Assembly (NCBI RefSeq): GCF_021155765.1
Contig: NC_060113.1
Span: forward strand, 10,803,001-10,867,000
Direction of reading: 5' to 3'
Length of the DNA: 64,000 bases
From: Diprion similis
Taxonomy: Eukaryota; Arthropoda; Insecta; Hymenoptera; Diprionidae
Position numbers and translations under genes: made by a program. A model generated the notes under the pieces. That model was not told the DNA's origin. It ran no database searches and saw nothing but the letters and a program-made list of their open reading frames with translations. Of the stretch, positions 52,784 through 62,936 are shown piece after piece; position 1 is the first letter of the stretch, and the number at the start of each line of letters is the position of its first letter.

Positions 52784-53562
52784 CCTTTCTTGTAAGGGGC
52801 TAAATGAAGTCCCCTACCACGTCCGCTCAATGCGATAGCCTCCATTGTCTTATTGTGACGTTGGTTTTCTTCCAATTTTTTAGCCGCGCTCGACGCATCA
52901 TTTACTGCTTTAGCGATGCCGGCCGCCCCACCTACCAACGATCCCGCGGCCGATAGCCCCGCGAATATGGGTATTAATAGTGGTAGAAAACCACCATGCT
53001 TTGCAACCTTCAACACTCTTGGCAATTTAACATTCTTCTTATCCCCTCCAATTGCCTATTTCGCTGCTCTAAGCGCTATGCGTATCGCGCTCCCTTTGTC
53101 CGTCGGTTTGAACATTTTCACCGCCTGACGTGCAGATGTCATAGCAGCACGTACCAACGGTTTTCTAATACCCATACCAAGTTTGACTTTAGCACGCATG
53201 GTTTTGTTAACTGCCCAACCTGCTGCACGCTCTGTCCACTTTGCTCCCTTGTCACGACTGCGTTGCAACGCTGCCCGAGCCAACCTTCTATCAGCCTCGT
53301 GTCTAAATTTTAGATCTTTGCTTTTCGCATAGGCAATATCATGTTCTCGACAGGCTTTGTCCAACAAATTCACCCCCGTTCGACCGCTGGCAAGACGCTG
53401 CTGCAAACGTGTTCCAGGACCGCAGAACTGATAACCCGGTAGATGTAGCTCAATGGGCAAATTATTGATTGCGGTATTTAACATTCCTCTTCCTCTGGGC
53501 ATGTGTGCTATCAAGCGTCCGGAAAACAACTGATCAGTATGTATTCGCCCACTGAGACTCAT
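52729..53562 (-). pseudogene. Phospholipase A2 / pVI-like virion protein of the Polinton (one TAG)
   Basis: First part (53562-53056, 168 residues): ELHLPGYQFCGPGTRLQQRL with the Ca-binding loop YxxCGPGT and KACREHDIAYA with the catalytic His-Asp pair of secreted-type PLA2s, as in parvoviral VP1. Then basic helices. A TAG at 53056-53058 is followed, in the same frame, by AIGGDKKNVKLPRVLKV and a hydrophobic, Gly-rich segment GGFLPLLIPIFAGLSAAGSL, like the membrane-active adenoviral pVI-type peptide of Polintons. In related elements I expect one fused protein; here the stop splits it. It would breach membranes during entry. Function by family resemblance. Confidence 0.75.
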
Positions 53563-53612
53563 GCAACAACATAAAATTTATAAAACAGTCCGTCACTTGA
53601 CCAATCAAAAAT
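53563..53612. promoter_or_regulatory. Divergent intergenic region of Polinton late and ATPase genes
   Basis: Only 50 bp separate the minus-strand PLA2 start from the plus-strand ATPase; it is AT-rich (aaaatttataaaac), so a shared bidirectional promoter is likely. No defined element beyond this AT-rich core. Confidence 0.4.
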
Positions 53613-54263
53613 TTGGAAAACGATGTGCAACATGTGTCAAAAATTAATCGTCACGGTAAACTATTACCAACATCCGTAAGAAGTATTATTTGCGGACCGT
53701 CCAATTGTGGAAAAACCAACGTAGTTATCAGCCTTCTCATTAATCCCAACGGATTACGTTTCCGGAATGTATACATATATTCCAAGTCTTTGACGCAGCC
53801 AAAATATGAATATTTACGCAAGGTCTTGAATCGTGTGCCTGGTGTGTCCCATCTTACCTATTCCAACAATTGCGACGTAATTCCGGTGGAGCAATCCAAG
53901 CCGAACACGATTTTTATTTTCGATGATATTGCCTGTGATAAGCAGGATGTGGTTAGGGAATATTTCTGCATGGGTCGACATAAATCAGTTGATTGTTTTT
54001 ATCTCTGTCAAACATACACAAGAATCCCCAAACATCTGATTCGTGACAATGCAAACTTCATAATTCTCTTCAAACAAGACGCTAAGAACTTGCGACATGT
54101 ATTCAATGATCATGTGAATACAGATATGAAGTATGCTGAATTTGAAAAATTATGTTCCATCTGTTGGCGTTCGAAGTATGGATTTCTTACGATTGATGAA
54201 GATAGTCCCATGAATTCCGGTCGATATCGCAGAGGGTTCAATGAATTTATCATAAAAACGTGA
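53613..54263 (+). CDS. A32/FtsK-type genome-packaging ATPase
   Basis: About 216 residues with Walker A SIICGPSNCGKTNVV and Walker B NTIFIFDDIACD. It drives DNA into the capsid in Polinton-like and giant viruses. There is no ATG in frame near the start: the frame opens after a TGA at 53598 and TTG at 53615 is the first plausible start, so an ATG has been lost or a short intron precedes it. The body is open, length and motifs normal. Confidence 0.9.
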   Translation: MENDVQHVSKINRHGKLLPTSVRSIICGPSNCGKTNVVISLLINPNGLRFRNVYIYSKSLTQPKYEYLRKVLNRVPGVSHLTYSNNCDVIPVEQSKPNTIFIFDDIACDKQDVVREYFCMGRHKSVDCFYLCQTYTRIPKHLIRDNANFIILFKQDAKNLRHVFNDHVNTDMKYAEFEKLCSICWRSKYGFLTIDEDSPMNSGRYRRGFNEFIIKT

Positions 54264-54322
54264 TGTAACCCGCCTGAGGTTACAGTGTTACGTCTGAATG
54301 TGTGCCCATAACATCTTTAAGT

Positions 54323-55450
54323 ATGCTGAAGACAACGAAATCTGAGACTGATTTGAAGCGCAAGATAGTGGAAGCAAGCGATGCGGTGAGGAAGAAATAT
54401 CAAGCATTGAAAACTGATCGCATAGCCGACAGCAAAGCTATGGAGAGAACTTTTAAACCGATTGTTGAGCCGCTGACTGCTATAGCAAAGGCATCTGAGT
54501 TCAAAGCGGATGCTATAAAGCCTGAAGTGTTTGCTGAAAATGATGATGAATTGGATAATAGTATGGCTTGGGACTATTACAAACAGACTCCAAACTCAGA
54601 ATATCGCATACGAAAACCGAGTCAATCGCTTATCAGGAAATTGTTTCAACGCAGAGGGGGTCTGGAGAAATCTGCACCCAATACGCGTGAAAGCAGTGAT
54701 ATTGAAGATGACGCGAACGTTACGATTGAGCGAACTATTCCCATCTTGCGTGAAACGGTTCACACGACGCCAGTCATCGAATCTCATATGGAATCGCCGC
54801 GGTCGGCGTTGATGGAGCAAATGGCTGACCCTGATACTTTAACGCATATGGAACGCGCGTTCGAGGAAAACTTTGGTACTTTGGCCAAGAATTATATAAT
54901 GAATTCAATTCGCGATACGGCAAATACAATGGATTCGGTTTACGGAATAAGATTTGTGAACAATGATGGAGCCCCTGGTTTCATGATTGGTGACTCACCG
55001 ATTGAATTTGAGCTGGATCATTTTTATGTTAAAAACATGCGATTCAAAGCAACTCCAGGTATATTGGAACTCATGTTTAAGAAAATCCCCGACGAAGATA
55101 TTCACACAGATGATGATCTTCGTGAATATCGCGACATCATAGATTCTACAAATGCCCACAAAAGAGGCTATCTTAAAACTGGTCAAGTATGCGGTAATAA
55201 ATCCTACAAATATCGGAACATCATACGCAAGTTATTTCCAAGTCGCTCGGCACTCGGTGAAGGTCTCAACAGCAGTAAACATATCGTGCGAAAGAATTCT
55301 CGATTAGTGTATACATATTGGGATGATCCAAACGAGTTGGTGGACAGGTTGTGGTTATTGAGTCGTTCCGAGGCTGCTGGTAACACGGCTCACACGAATG
55401 AGATTATCTCAATAGTGGAGAAATTACGCGAAGCTAATATTATTGTTTGA
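54323..55450 (+). CDS. PY-like conserved Polinton protein
   Basis: 375 residues from MLKTTKSETDLKRK (the earlier GTG at 54302 is less likely). The N-terminal half is charged and helical; the C-terminal half has VYGIRFVNNDGAPGFMIGD, ATPGILELMFKKIP and YWDDPNELVDRLWLL, phrases conserved in Polinton proteins called PY or PX, whose function is unknown. It lies between ATPase and integrase on the same strand; only 3 nt separate it from the integrase ATG, so the two are likely co-transcribed. Confidence 0.78.
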   Translation: MLKTTKSETDLKRKIVEASDAVRKKYQALKTDRIADSKAMERTFKPIVEPLTAIAKASEFKADAIKPEVFAENDDELDNSMAWDYYKQTPNSEYRIRKPSQSLIRKLFQRRGGLEKSAPNTRESSDIEDDANVTIERTIPILRETVHTTPVIESHMESPRSALMEQMADPDTLTHMERAFEENFGTLAKNYIMNSIRDTANTMDSVYGIRFVNNDGAPGFMIGDSPIEFELDHFYVKNMRFKATPGILELMFKKIPDEDIHTDDDLREYRDIIDSTNAHKRGYLKTGQVCGNKSYKYRNIIRKLFPSRSALGEGLNSSKHIVRKNSRLVYTYWDDPNELVDRLWLLSRSEAAGNTAHTNEIISIVEKLREANIIV

Positions 55451-55453
55451 AAA

Positions 55454-56416
55454 ATGAGTAGGGAGAAAATACAGCTGGTCAGAGAGCTACATGCACCGGC
55501 TCGTCGTAACTTTAAGCGCCGAAGAGTGATCGTGAAAGGCTTTGATGACTTGTGGCAAGCGGATTTGGTCGAAATGCGGCAGTATGCCAGAATAAATCGA
55601 AATTTTAATTACACTCTAACGGTCATCGACGTGTTATCCCAATTCGCGTGGGCTGTGGCACTGAAAAATAAGAGTGCTCAATCGGTTGTCGACGGATTTA
55701 AAGAAGTTATTCAAAGCGGTCGTTCACCTAAGAATCTTCAATCGGACGATGGTAAAGAATTTTTCAATGTCGAATTTAAAAAGTCAATGAAAAAGCACAA
55801 CATCAACCATTACTCAACCTACAACGCTATGAAGGCATCGGTCATAGAACGTTGGAATCGCACACTCAAGGATAAAATGTGGCGATCATTCAGCCTGAAT
55901 GGATCATACAAATGGATTGATAATATACAACAGTTGGTGGCGGAATACAATAAGCGCAAACATAGTACCACGGGTATGGCACCGATAAAAGTGAATCGTA
56001 AAAATGCAAACCAGTTACTCGCAACAGTCTACAGCAACTTTAAACAAGTTAAGCCAGCAAAATATAAAGTAGGAGATTCCGTGAGAGTGGGCAAGTACAA
56101 GACGATATTCGCGAAAGGTTACACGCCATATTGGTTGACCGAAATTTTCAAGATTCAAAAAGTACAAAACACAAATCCGCGAACTTATATTCTGATAGAT
56201 CAGCAGTCGAACCCAATCCAGGGGGGTTTCTATGAACAAGAAATGCATTCCGTGAAATATCCAGACATATATTTAGTGGAGAGAGTTTTGAAGAAGAAAG
56301 GTGATAAGGTGTTTGTGAAGTGGTTGGGTCTAGATAAATCACACAATTCTTGGATAAATAAAGACAATGCATTGAGTCGTTTTATTCACATCATGTCTAT
56401 ATTTTTTGTTAAATGA
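55454..56416 (+). CDS. Polinton integrase with C-terminal chromodomain
   Basis: 320 residues. DDE core intact: LWQADLVEM (Asp), LQSDDGKEFFNVEF (Asp) and ASVIERWNRTLKDKMW (Glu). Then YKVGDSVRVGKYKTIF, an SH3-like region, and a chromodomain-like end YLVERVLKKKGDKVFVKWLG. The enzyme inserts the element, and the chromodomain may steer it to histone marks. No lesion. It converges with the polymerase at 56426. Confidence 0.93.
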   Translation: MSREKIQLVRELHAPARRNFKRRRVIVKGFDDLWQADLVEMRQYARINRNFNYTLTVIDVLSQFAWAVALKNKSAQSVVDGFKEVIQSGRSPKNLQSDDGKEFFNVEFKKSMKKHNINHYSTYNAMKASVIERWNRTLKDKMWRSFSLNGSYKWIDNIQQLVAEYNKRKHSTTGMAPIKVNRKNANQLLATVYSNFKQVKPAKYKVGDSVRVGKYKTIFAKGYTPYWLTEIFKIQKVQNTNPRTYILIDQQSNPIQGGFYEQEMHSVKYPDIYLVERVLKKKGDKVFVKWLGLDKSHNSWINKDNALSRFIHIMSIFFVK

Positions 56417-56425
56417 ATATTATTT

Positions 56426-59400
56426 CTATACAGATGGTGTAATTTCTACCATCCCCCAGAGTAACGTGTCTGTACTATCGAGTAGTAAATACCGCTTATC
56501 ATCGTGATGGCTTGAAGCAAGTTTCAATTGTCGAATTGAATACACTTTATGCAGAATCGAACGAATGGTCCGCTGCGTTTTTGAAATACTCTCGTGTTGG
56601 TTAAGGCAGTCGAGATAATTTTCGAAAGTTATTTGATGGTTCAATACATTATTTTCCACACCTTTTGCTCTCTTCACGATCTTATTGTCATCCATTCGCG
56701 TCGCATACATTTTGGATCGCAATCCGACAAATTCAGTCATTATTTCGCCATTTCTCTCATTCTTCATTAGTCCTACAACTTTTTTGTTAACCTGAGGGAT
56801 TTTATAAATATTATCCGCAGGATAATCGCTGGTGGCGAATCTGTCAATATTGTTGCGAATTCATAAACGTCGCTAGATTTTATTTCATAAATAAGACTGT
56901 CCGTATCGGTAAACATTAACTTACAATTTGATTTCAACGTCGATAACATAAATGAATAATGAAAGTCGTATACGCAAATTTTGGATAAATCTAGAATGGT
57001 CATTCCGGCGTAAATTGGTTTGTTAAATATCACTTCGAGCCTGTTCAGCTGTATCGCAACGAAATTATCATCGAATATACTTCGACTGTGGAAATTTGGT
57101 TGCGATATCAGTGCTTTGGCACCGCAACGTCCATGCCATTTTTGCGCTAACTTGACGTCTGAATATTTACGAACATTTTCCATTGTTTTACCAAATACCG
57201 CGTTGTTCATCAGTTCGTATAGATTCTGTTCGAATTTGTTGGCACTTTTGGCTCTTAACGTCGTGTTCAAATCAATATAACTCTTCAACGATGCTGATTG
57301 TTTGAATTGCAATATTCTATGAATTTTACGCTATATCGAACCGTTTTTCACACACTGTTGCAAAATACGATAATGTATAACATAACGTGTCTTGTTCTGC
57401 AACGTAGCTAAAAGTTTAGGAGTTTTCCCACCGGGCGGTTCTTGATGATTTGGACAAAAGGGTAAGTCTTGATGTAATACGTGAACATTGGCGGGGTATT
57501 CTAAATCTACCTCCAATATGTATCCATCATCAGACTCTTCACCGACGTGCATGAAATCAAAATCATGTACTCGATGCACCCATTCAAAATTTCTACAAGG
57601 CAGGTACTGAGACATCGCCCGACCATATAAATTATTTACATCCAAGTAGAGCAATGATTTGGTTTCCAACTGTGGATTGTAGTCTGTCATGTATTTATTA
57701 TTTGCTTTACTGTATCGATTCGAGCATTGACTCAATCCTCCACGCAAGCCTACTTCAATGAACAGCAGCATATCAACGTCCGTGAGCAATTCCAGATGAA
57801 TTTTTGTGTGGAAAAGCATGCAATCCCAAGTAAAACCAGGTAAAGTACAGTATTGTGCTGGATCTAGCTTATATATTCGGAGGCAATTATCGCGGAAATT
57901 TTGAAAGACGTCTGCAAGGAGCATGACGTCAATTTTCAGATACAAATCACTATACTCGCCCAATGTTGTGATATTAAAACTACACCAAACGTTCTGTGCA
58001 TGAGCATAGTCTTCGTCTTCAATATTTTGGTCGTTCAATACGTTATAAAATGATTCTTTCGAGGGTAATGAGCGTTCGTTCAGTCGGTCAACTTCGGTCA
58101 CGTAATCATACAGAAATATCCCTTTGCAGGTTAGAAGATTGAATTGCGAATCTGTGGCGTTGGGGCATTGACATTCCAAATTCGTTAAATCATTGTGTCG
58201 CAGGTAAGAACTGAGTTCGGCTAAACTCGAACTCATCTGTCGATAAGAATCGATGAATTGAAGTCTTACGGCGAGGCTGTGAAACGTCTGAGTGAATGCT
58301 ATGTACTTTTCTTTGGTAATTGGAAGAACACTGAGCGAGGATGATTTAATATTAGCCAATTCACCGATGATGAAGTGTGAATCGTAACCACTCAAGTTGT
58401 GAAATACAACGGGTACGGTGCGATTGAGTTTGTAATCCAGATTACAATTTGAATGTGCAGGCCCGCGATATAGTCCTGTAACATGACAATGATCCTCCAC
58501 GCGATCATTTGGATGCACAAATTTTAGCTCGCAAATGTGACATACTTCAGCGTTTTCGAATTCAGTCTGTTGTTGACCGGACAATTAATACATAGGTTTC
58601 TTTTGATTGAAGTATTCAGCTACCCTAACTGCGATTCCGTGTAATTGATGGGCTAAACATTTCTGACAATCGACACCTCGATATGAATTGTAGTATGACA
58701 GCGACTCATCGTGACTACATTTAAAATAATAACCTACGCTATATGGTACATGTTTCTGATATATCTTCGTATGCGATGATTCAGAAGACTGTGAGGAATT
58801 CTCCAACAAACACTCAAAATCTGCGTAAACTATGTATGGTACTTGCATTTTGTTCGAGTAATTCTTAAACTTTAACCACTTGTTGGACTGATCTGGAAGC
58901 GTGAGTTTACAAGGTGTATCTGGACTGCAATCAAGCCTGTGCACAAGCAATTTTGATTCGGAGTAGAAATAATGTAAACATCGATTACAAACATGGATTG
59001 CATTCGTACGTGCATTCAATTGATGATTGACTAGTCGCGATAAATTTTTAATCCAACAGAAGTGTGTTCTTTCATGGGAGAATTCATCATCAAGGTTTTC
59101 ATCGTGTAGCATGAGCAAGTTGATGTGTTCGATACTTGGATTTTCATGCCGACTGATGAGTAGTGATGAGACTTGATGCCGCTTGCCCCGTTTCTCCAGA
59201 ATATATACATTCACGGAAATATTATTGAGTTTTTCAAATTTTGTTATGTCATTCAATTTTGTCGGGAATTTGATACCAGTGAAATTGAATACTTGATTGT
59301 AATGGGAGTAGGAAGTTACTCGATTTGCGTTTGTTGCAGCAGGATGTCAAGCGGATACGCAAGCCCAAGCAAAACAGGCGTTATCGGCATTTTGAACATT

Positions 59401-60114
59401 AACAACCGCTTTTTTCACCTTAATATCGCTCGGCAAGTCCATCCACATTGAACCTACCAGCGGCTCATACTTGTTAATGTTAACTAATAAATTATCTATA
59501 CTAATCAAGGCCCAGCCACTATCGCGCTCCTGAAATTCTTCGATTTGAGCAAGTAGAGGTGATGCAACATACTCGTCGTACCATTCCGCCGGATTGAAGG
59601 TTGTTTGGAGAGTAGCATTCTTCGTATTAAAGAATTTTGTTTCGGATTTCACATCCAGAACAAAAGTTGCAGATAGCGTGGTGTTGACTTTCAGATGGTG
59701 ATGTTGGCGAAGCAATGTGTTGAGTTTGTCGAAAATAACGGTGTATGCAGCTGTTAGGAATAGTTTTAGGTCGCTGATTCGAAAGTTGGTGATTACCCCG
59801 GTGATCAAACGCTTCTCGAACGCAGATTCCAAATCATCCCATTGAATTGCCGGAGCGTCGTGTGAACCACCTCGAATTGAAGGGTTTATCACAGCACGTT
59901 GAGAGGTCAATTTAACAATAAGAGTCTGAATCTTTCGTTTATCGCGAAAACTGGTGATTCGATCTCTGTAAAAGTCGTTGAGGGTTTTTAGAAGTGTGAG
60001 ACTAATAGTGTTCCACTGCGAAGTGAGATCTTCATTGGAGTCCGTAGTGAGTCGCTGGTATGCAATGTCTAATTTATCAATTACGTTATGAAACTCGTCG
60101 AACCGGTTTGGCAT
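56426..60114 (-). pseudogene. Protein-primed DNA polymerase B of the Polinton (three stops, one frameshift)
   Basis: One gene of about 1229 residues, broken at TGA 59347, TAA 58585, TAG 57329 and by a frameshift near 56850. N-terminal part: SGWALISIDNLLVNINKYE. Exonuclease motifs VYADFECLLE (ExoI), NLSGYDSHFIIGEL (ExoII) and LKIDVMLLADVF (ExoIII). Palm: LLYLDVNNLYGRAMS (A), [15 protein letters not shown] (B), [12 protein letters not shown] (C). It replicates the element by protein priming. All motifs are still readable, so decay is recent. ATG at 60114 (MPNRFDEF). Confidence 0.93.
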
Positions 60115-60184
60115 TGTGCCTCCAAAAAATTTTCGAAAATTTTATGAACAGCACTCGTCATACAATGTGCGATTCAACTCGCAG

Positions 60185-60613
60185 CTACTCTTCGCGCACA
60201 GTATTAGCAATTATGCTATAGTTCTCATTAGCAGCTCTAACGTAAATATATTCATCGACTATGGAGAGATCCTGGTGAAAAAAGTATATCGGTTCCCACT
60301 CAATGTCTTCGAATCTGTATATCACTGATGGCTGTAATGGGATGTGTGGTTCACAGTGAGCCGGCTCGTCAGGTTGCGTGAGCAGGGAAATGTGACACTT
60401 GTGACAGTATTGAGGAAAATCAATCAAGTTGTTGAACGTTGATTTGAAATATGCGGTTCCTGGAGATTGCGGTCTGATTGATTGGTCACGTATGACTTGT
60501 TCGTAGCACTGATGGCACACGTTAAGAAAAATTGGTGGATGAAAGAATCGATTATCACCTTGATATATGTCGCAAGCGTAGAACTGATATGCGACGAACT
60601 TGTAGTAATACAT
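60185..60613 (-). CDS. Cys/His-rich accessory protein of the Polinton
   Basis: 142 residues, open. Cysteine pairs VCHQC and YCHKC, then HISLL and an AHC, which resembles CxxC...CxxC-[KN]xxL...C of the zinc-ribbon genes in this window, but with only weak similarity elsewhere. Starts MYYYKFVAYQFYACD, ends in ANTVREE. Unique Tyr/Phe-rich N-terminus. It might be a divergent paralogue. Function unknown. Confidence 0.5.
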   Translation of the reverse strand: MYYYKFVAYQFYACDIYQGDNRFFHPPIFLNVCHQCYEQVIRDQSIRPQSPGTAYFKSTFNNLIDFPQYCHKCHISLLTQPDEPAHCEPHIPLQPSVIYRFEDIEWEPIYFFHQDLSIVDEYIYVRAANENYSIIANTVREE

Positions 60614-60799
60614 TGTAGGGATGCGAGATAGCAGTGCAACATTTTATATTGTATGAGGGGAGTGGAGGGAGAAGCGTTGTATAATTGCATGGTAATAATG
60701 TATTGACATGGGTAGCCTTTTGAATGGCCAGGGTTGAGCGAATGCGGTGGGGAACGGTATCAGAACGTCGTTGCGAAAAAAAATGCTAGATGGATTATC

Positions 60800-61141
60800 A
60801 TGGTGGAACAAAATACGAGCGATTATGAGTCCGAGGATGAGCGATGCAGCAAACATGTGCTTGTAAGATCGGTAGAAATTGGTGCGCTTACCAAACGAAT
60901 GAAGAGACTTTGTCTGGTGACTGCTGGGTACGAGACTGATGAACAGCTGTTGTGTCCAGGTTGTGCGGATGCTTATGATATACCGGTAGAGGATGGATTG
61001 GCATTTATACGTCATACGACTTATAGCAGCGCTGAAGATGCATCAAGTTGGCCAAATCAACCGCAGAATTGTGGATTGTGTAAGGATAGTTTGGATTTAA
61101 TAATACCAAGCAGTATATGTATATATTGCACAACGAAATAA
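60800..61141 (+). CDS. Intronless CxxC zinc-ribbon protein of the Polinton right arm
   Basis: 113 residues from MVEQNTSDYES; earlier TTG at 60734 is possible. Cysteine pairs CPGC, CGLC and CIYC; the last two are 12 residues apart, with CKDSL after the second pair like CGDSL in the gene at 48363. Acidic N-terminus, then basic KRMKRL. It lacks the intron. A partial inverted copy lies at the right end of the window (63920-64000). No lesions. Function unknown. Confidence 0.7.
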   Translation: MVEQNTSDYESEDERCSKHVLVRSVEIGALTKRMKRLCLVTAGYETDEQLLCPGCADAYDIPVEDGLAFIRHTTYSSAEDASSWPNQPQNCGLCKDSLDLIIPSSICIYCTTK

Positions 61142-61299
61142 AGACATATCATAACACTACATTGTTTTTATTAATTTTTTACAGGGACTACAAGTTATTG
61201 AGCGGTAAAAAACGGCTGGAACACGAACTAAAAGTTAATGAGCGGTAAAAATCAATCCCGCTAGAATATGACTACAGTATAGGGGAGGTGAACAAATTA
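61142..61299. repeat. Convergent intergenic region with a ~45-bp duplicated word
   Basis: The phrase ttattgagcggtaaaa...ctggaacacgaactaaaag/ttaatgagcggtaaaaatc holds two copies of a gagcggtaaaa box. In the inverted copy (63780-63900) the same phrase is present (ttttaccgctgaataactt, ttttaccgctcaataactt). Poly(A) signals of both genes (aataaa at 61139) lie here. Confidence 0.6.
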
Positions 61300-62244
61300 T
61301 TAATTTTGATCGGGTGTGGATGTTTGATTCATTTTAAGTCTGGAGATATAATCCATTAATCTACGGTTCTGCTCCATAAGTTGTTGTATGACGACAGTGG
61401 CGTTTTCAGGTTTTGATACATTGCGCTCTGGTTCGATGGTGGTTGTTTGGATGGGAGTGAACGTCGTTGGGGGTGATGTCTGGTCCTCTGTTGAATTGTC
61501 ACAATCTAGATTAAAATGATTCGTCAGTTTTTGGAATGAGCGTATAATAAACTTGAGTTTCGAGTTGATTTTGATCGTAACGAGAGTACGAAAGTAAGAG
61601 GCGATGGTGAAAGGTTTTTCGATTGACTCTGAAAAAATAAGATTGGTATAATATCAAATTTTTGCTAGACCTTCTGCACTCAAAAGTTGATAATTAGGAC
61701 TCACCGGCGGGTTCGGTGGTTGTGGTGATTATTGGGGTGGTGCCGTTTGGCACTGCGATGATTGTTGACGCAGTAGTCGATGATGTCACAGTTCGGGCTA
61801 CAACGGTGATAGCTTACATTACGCATAAAACATGGTAAAAGACTTGCGTGGGTTGAAGATTGAGAATACTCACATCGTGAGGTGGTCGAAATTGTTGTTG
61901 TTGTTGGGCGGTGTAGAAGTTTGTGGGCAGTAGCAAAATGTGCTGTGGAGGGTAATAAAAAAATTGCTTTAAGGTGTGCACAAAAAGGGTATAGTAATGA
62001 GGTGATAGTTACCTCCGGCAAAAGTACGATTGAATTTCATCGTGGTTTTGTGAGGATCGATGCTTTCACTAACGTCAATGTGTACAACTTTTCCATCACC
62101 ATGCATCCTGGCGTCCGGGGAGTGATAGGAGACGTCGAGGTGACTGAAGTTCGACGATACTTGTTCACCGAGCGGTCGAGCAGCCGCTAGGGTGATGAAG
62201 CCGAAGATTGTGACTACGGAGTACATGATCGTGATGCGGTGCAA
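61300..62244 (-). CDS. Four-exon secreted Ser/Thr-rich protein of the Polinton
   Basis: Exons 62244-62013, 61942-61874, 61798-61705 and 61628-61300, with introns of 70, 75 and 76 nt (GT...AG, phases agree at all three). The N-terminus (from 62226, MYSVVTIFGFITLAAA) is a signal peptide; it is followed by a His/Asp-containing globular part (MHGDGKVVHIDVSES), then Ser/Thr/Pro/Val-rich exons 2-3 (TTTTISTTS, TTPIITTTTEP) like mucin-type O-glycosylated stalks, and an exon 4 with IASYFRTLVTIKIN and a C-terminal LMEQNRRLMDYISRL coiled coil. No transmembrane segment seen. Role unknown; an envelope- or extracellular-type protein in a Polinton would be unusual. About 240 residues. An inverted second copy is at 62937-63709. 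Confidence 0.75.
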
Positions 62245-62472
62245 TAATTAGACTGTAAGCATCTGCAGCAAGACTATGCGCTTTATAGTATGAATTTGGC
62301 GGGTGCGGGGAAGTGCATCTCTGATGACTGTGTGCTAATAAGGGTAGGCGAATGTAGAAATAGCAGATTCGCGAGGTGCACGTTACATTGTTAGAAATAA
62401 CTGCAACTTTGTTGGCGGGTGGGAGTAGATGCATTGAAATTGGGCTGCTGGCCAGGTGACATTGTATGCGCT

Positions 62473-62935
62473 GTTATTTTGGGATGCGCTAAATCACGAA
62501 AAACCGACAGGTTTATGCGAAGGGGTTACTCGGGCGACATTGTAAGTTTTTCGTGAAAACAAGGTAATTTTGGAGGACAGGTTTATGTGGAAGTTAAAAT
62601 CCGCCTCGGTGTATTAATTGAACAGCTGGCCAGATGCAGCTGAACGGAGTTCTACTTACCATTGCACTCTCTGATGGTAATCACACGCGATGGTATTCAA
62701 CCACTGATGATAACACTCAGGGGGGTTGAGATCCGCGGGGGTTGAGAACCGCAGGTTGAGAACCACGGTCACACACACACACACACGCACACACCTCACA
62801 CGGACACACACGCGGTGATCCAGAACCAACATATCCACGTTAAGTCAGCTTAGGCCGGTCACACGGACGCACGCACACCTCACACGGACACACGCACACG
62901 CGGTGATCCAGAACCAACATACTACTGCTACTCAC
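62473..62935 (-). repeat. Right TIR of the Polinton
   Basis: Inverse of 47789-48268, including the GT/CA-rich block (62766-62910) and the two ~90-bp units (ccagaaccaacata...). It ends tactgctactcac at 62935, and then directly joins an inverted copy of the gene at 61300-62244. Confidence 0.92.
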
Positions 62936-62936
62936 G

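Larger units (their letters stand above)
47789..62935. mobile_element. Polinton (Maverick) DNA transposon, nearly full length
   Basis: About 15.1 kb with ~470-bp TIRs at both ends, starting gtgagcagtagcagtagtat on the left and inverted on the right. Contents: zinc-ribbon gene, two small genes, a conserved Polinton protein, major and minor capsid, protease, PLA2/pVI-like protein, A32-type ATPase, PY-like protein, chromodomain integrase, protein-primed polymerase B and three accessory genes. The mix of integrase, polymerase B, ATPase, protease and capsid genes is diagnostic. The expected 6-bp target duplication is not found: the right side abuts a second, inverted partial copy. Premature stops in three core genes suggest the copy is inactive. 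Confidence 0.95.

Noticed and set aside
61882-62190. Plus-strand open frame of 102 residues
   Set aside because: Antisense of exons 1 and 2 of the spliced gene; the minus-strand model has a signal peptide and consistent introns.
62656-62838. Cys/Val-rich short frame in the right TIR
   Set aside because: Arises from the CA/GT simple repeat; its position in the TIR shows that it is not coding.
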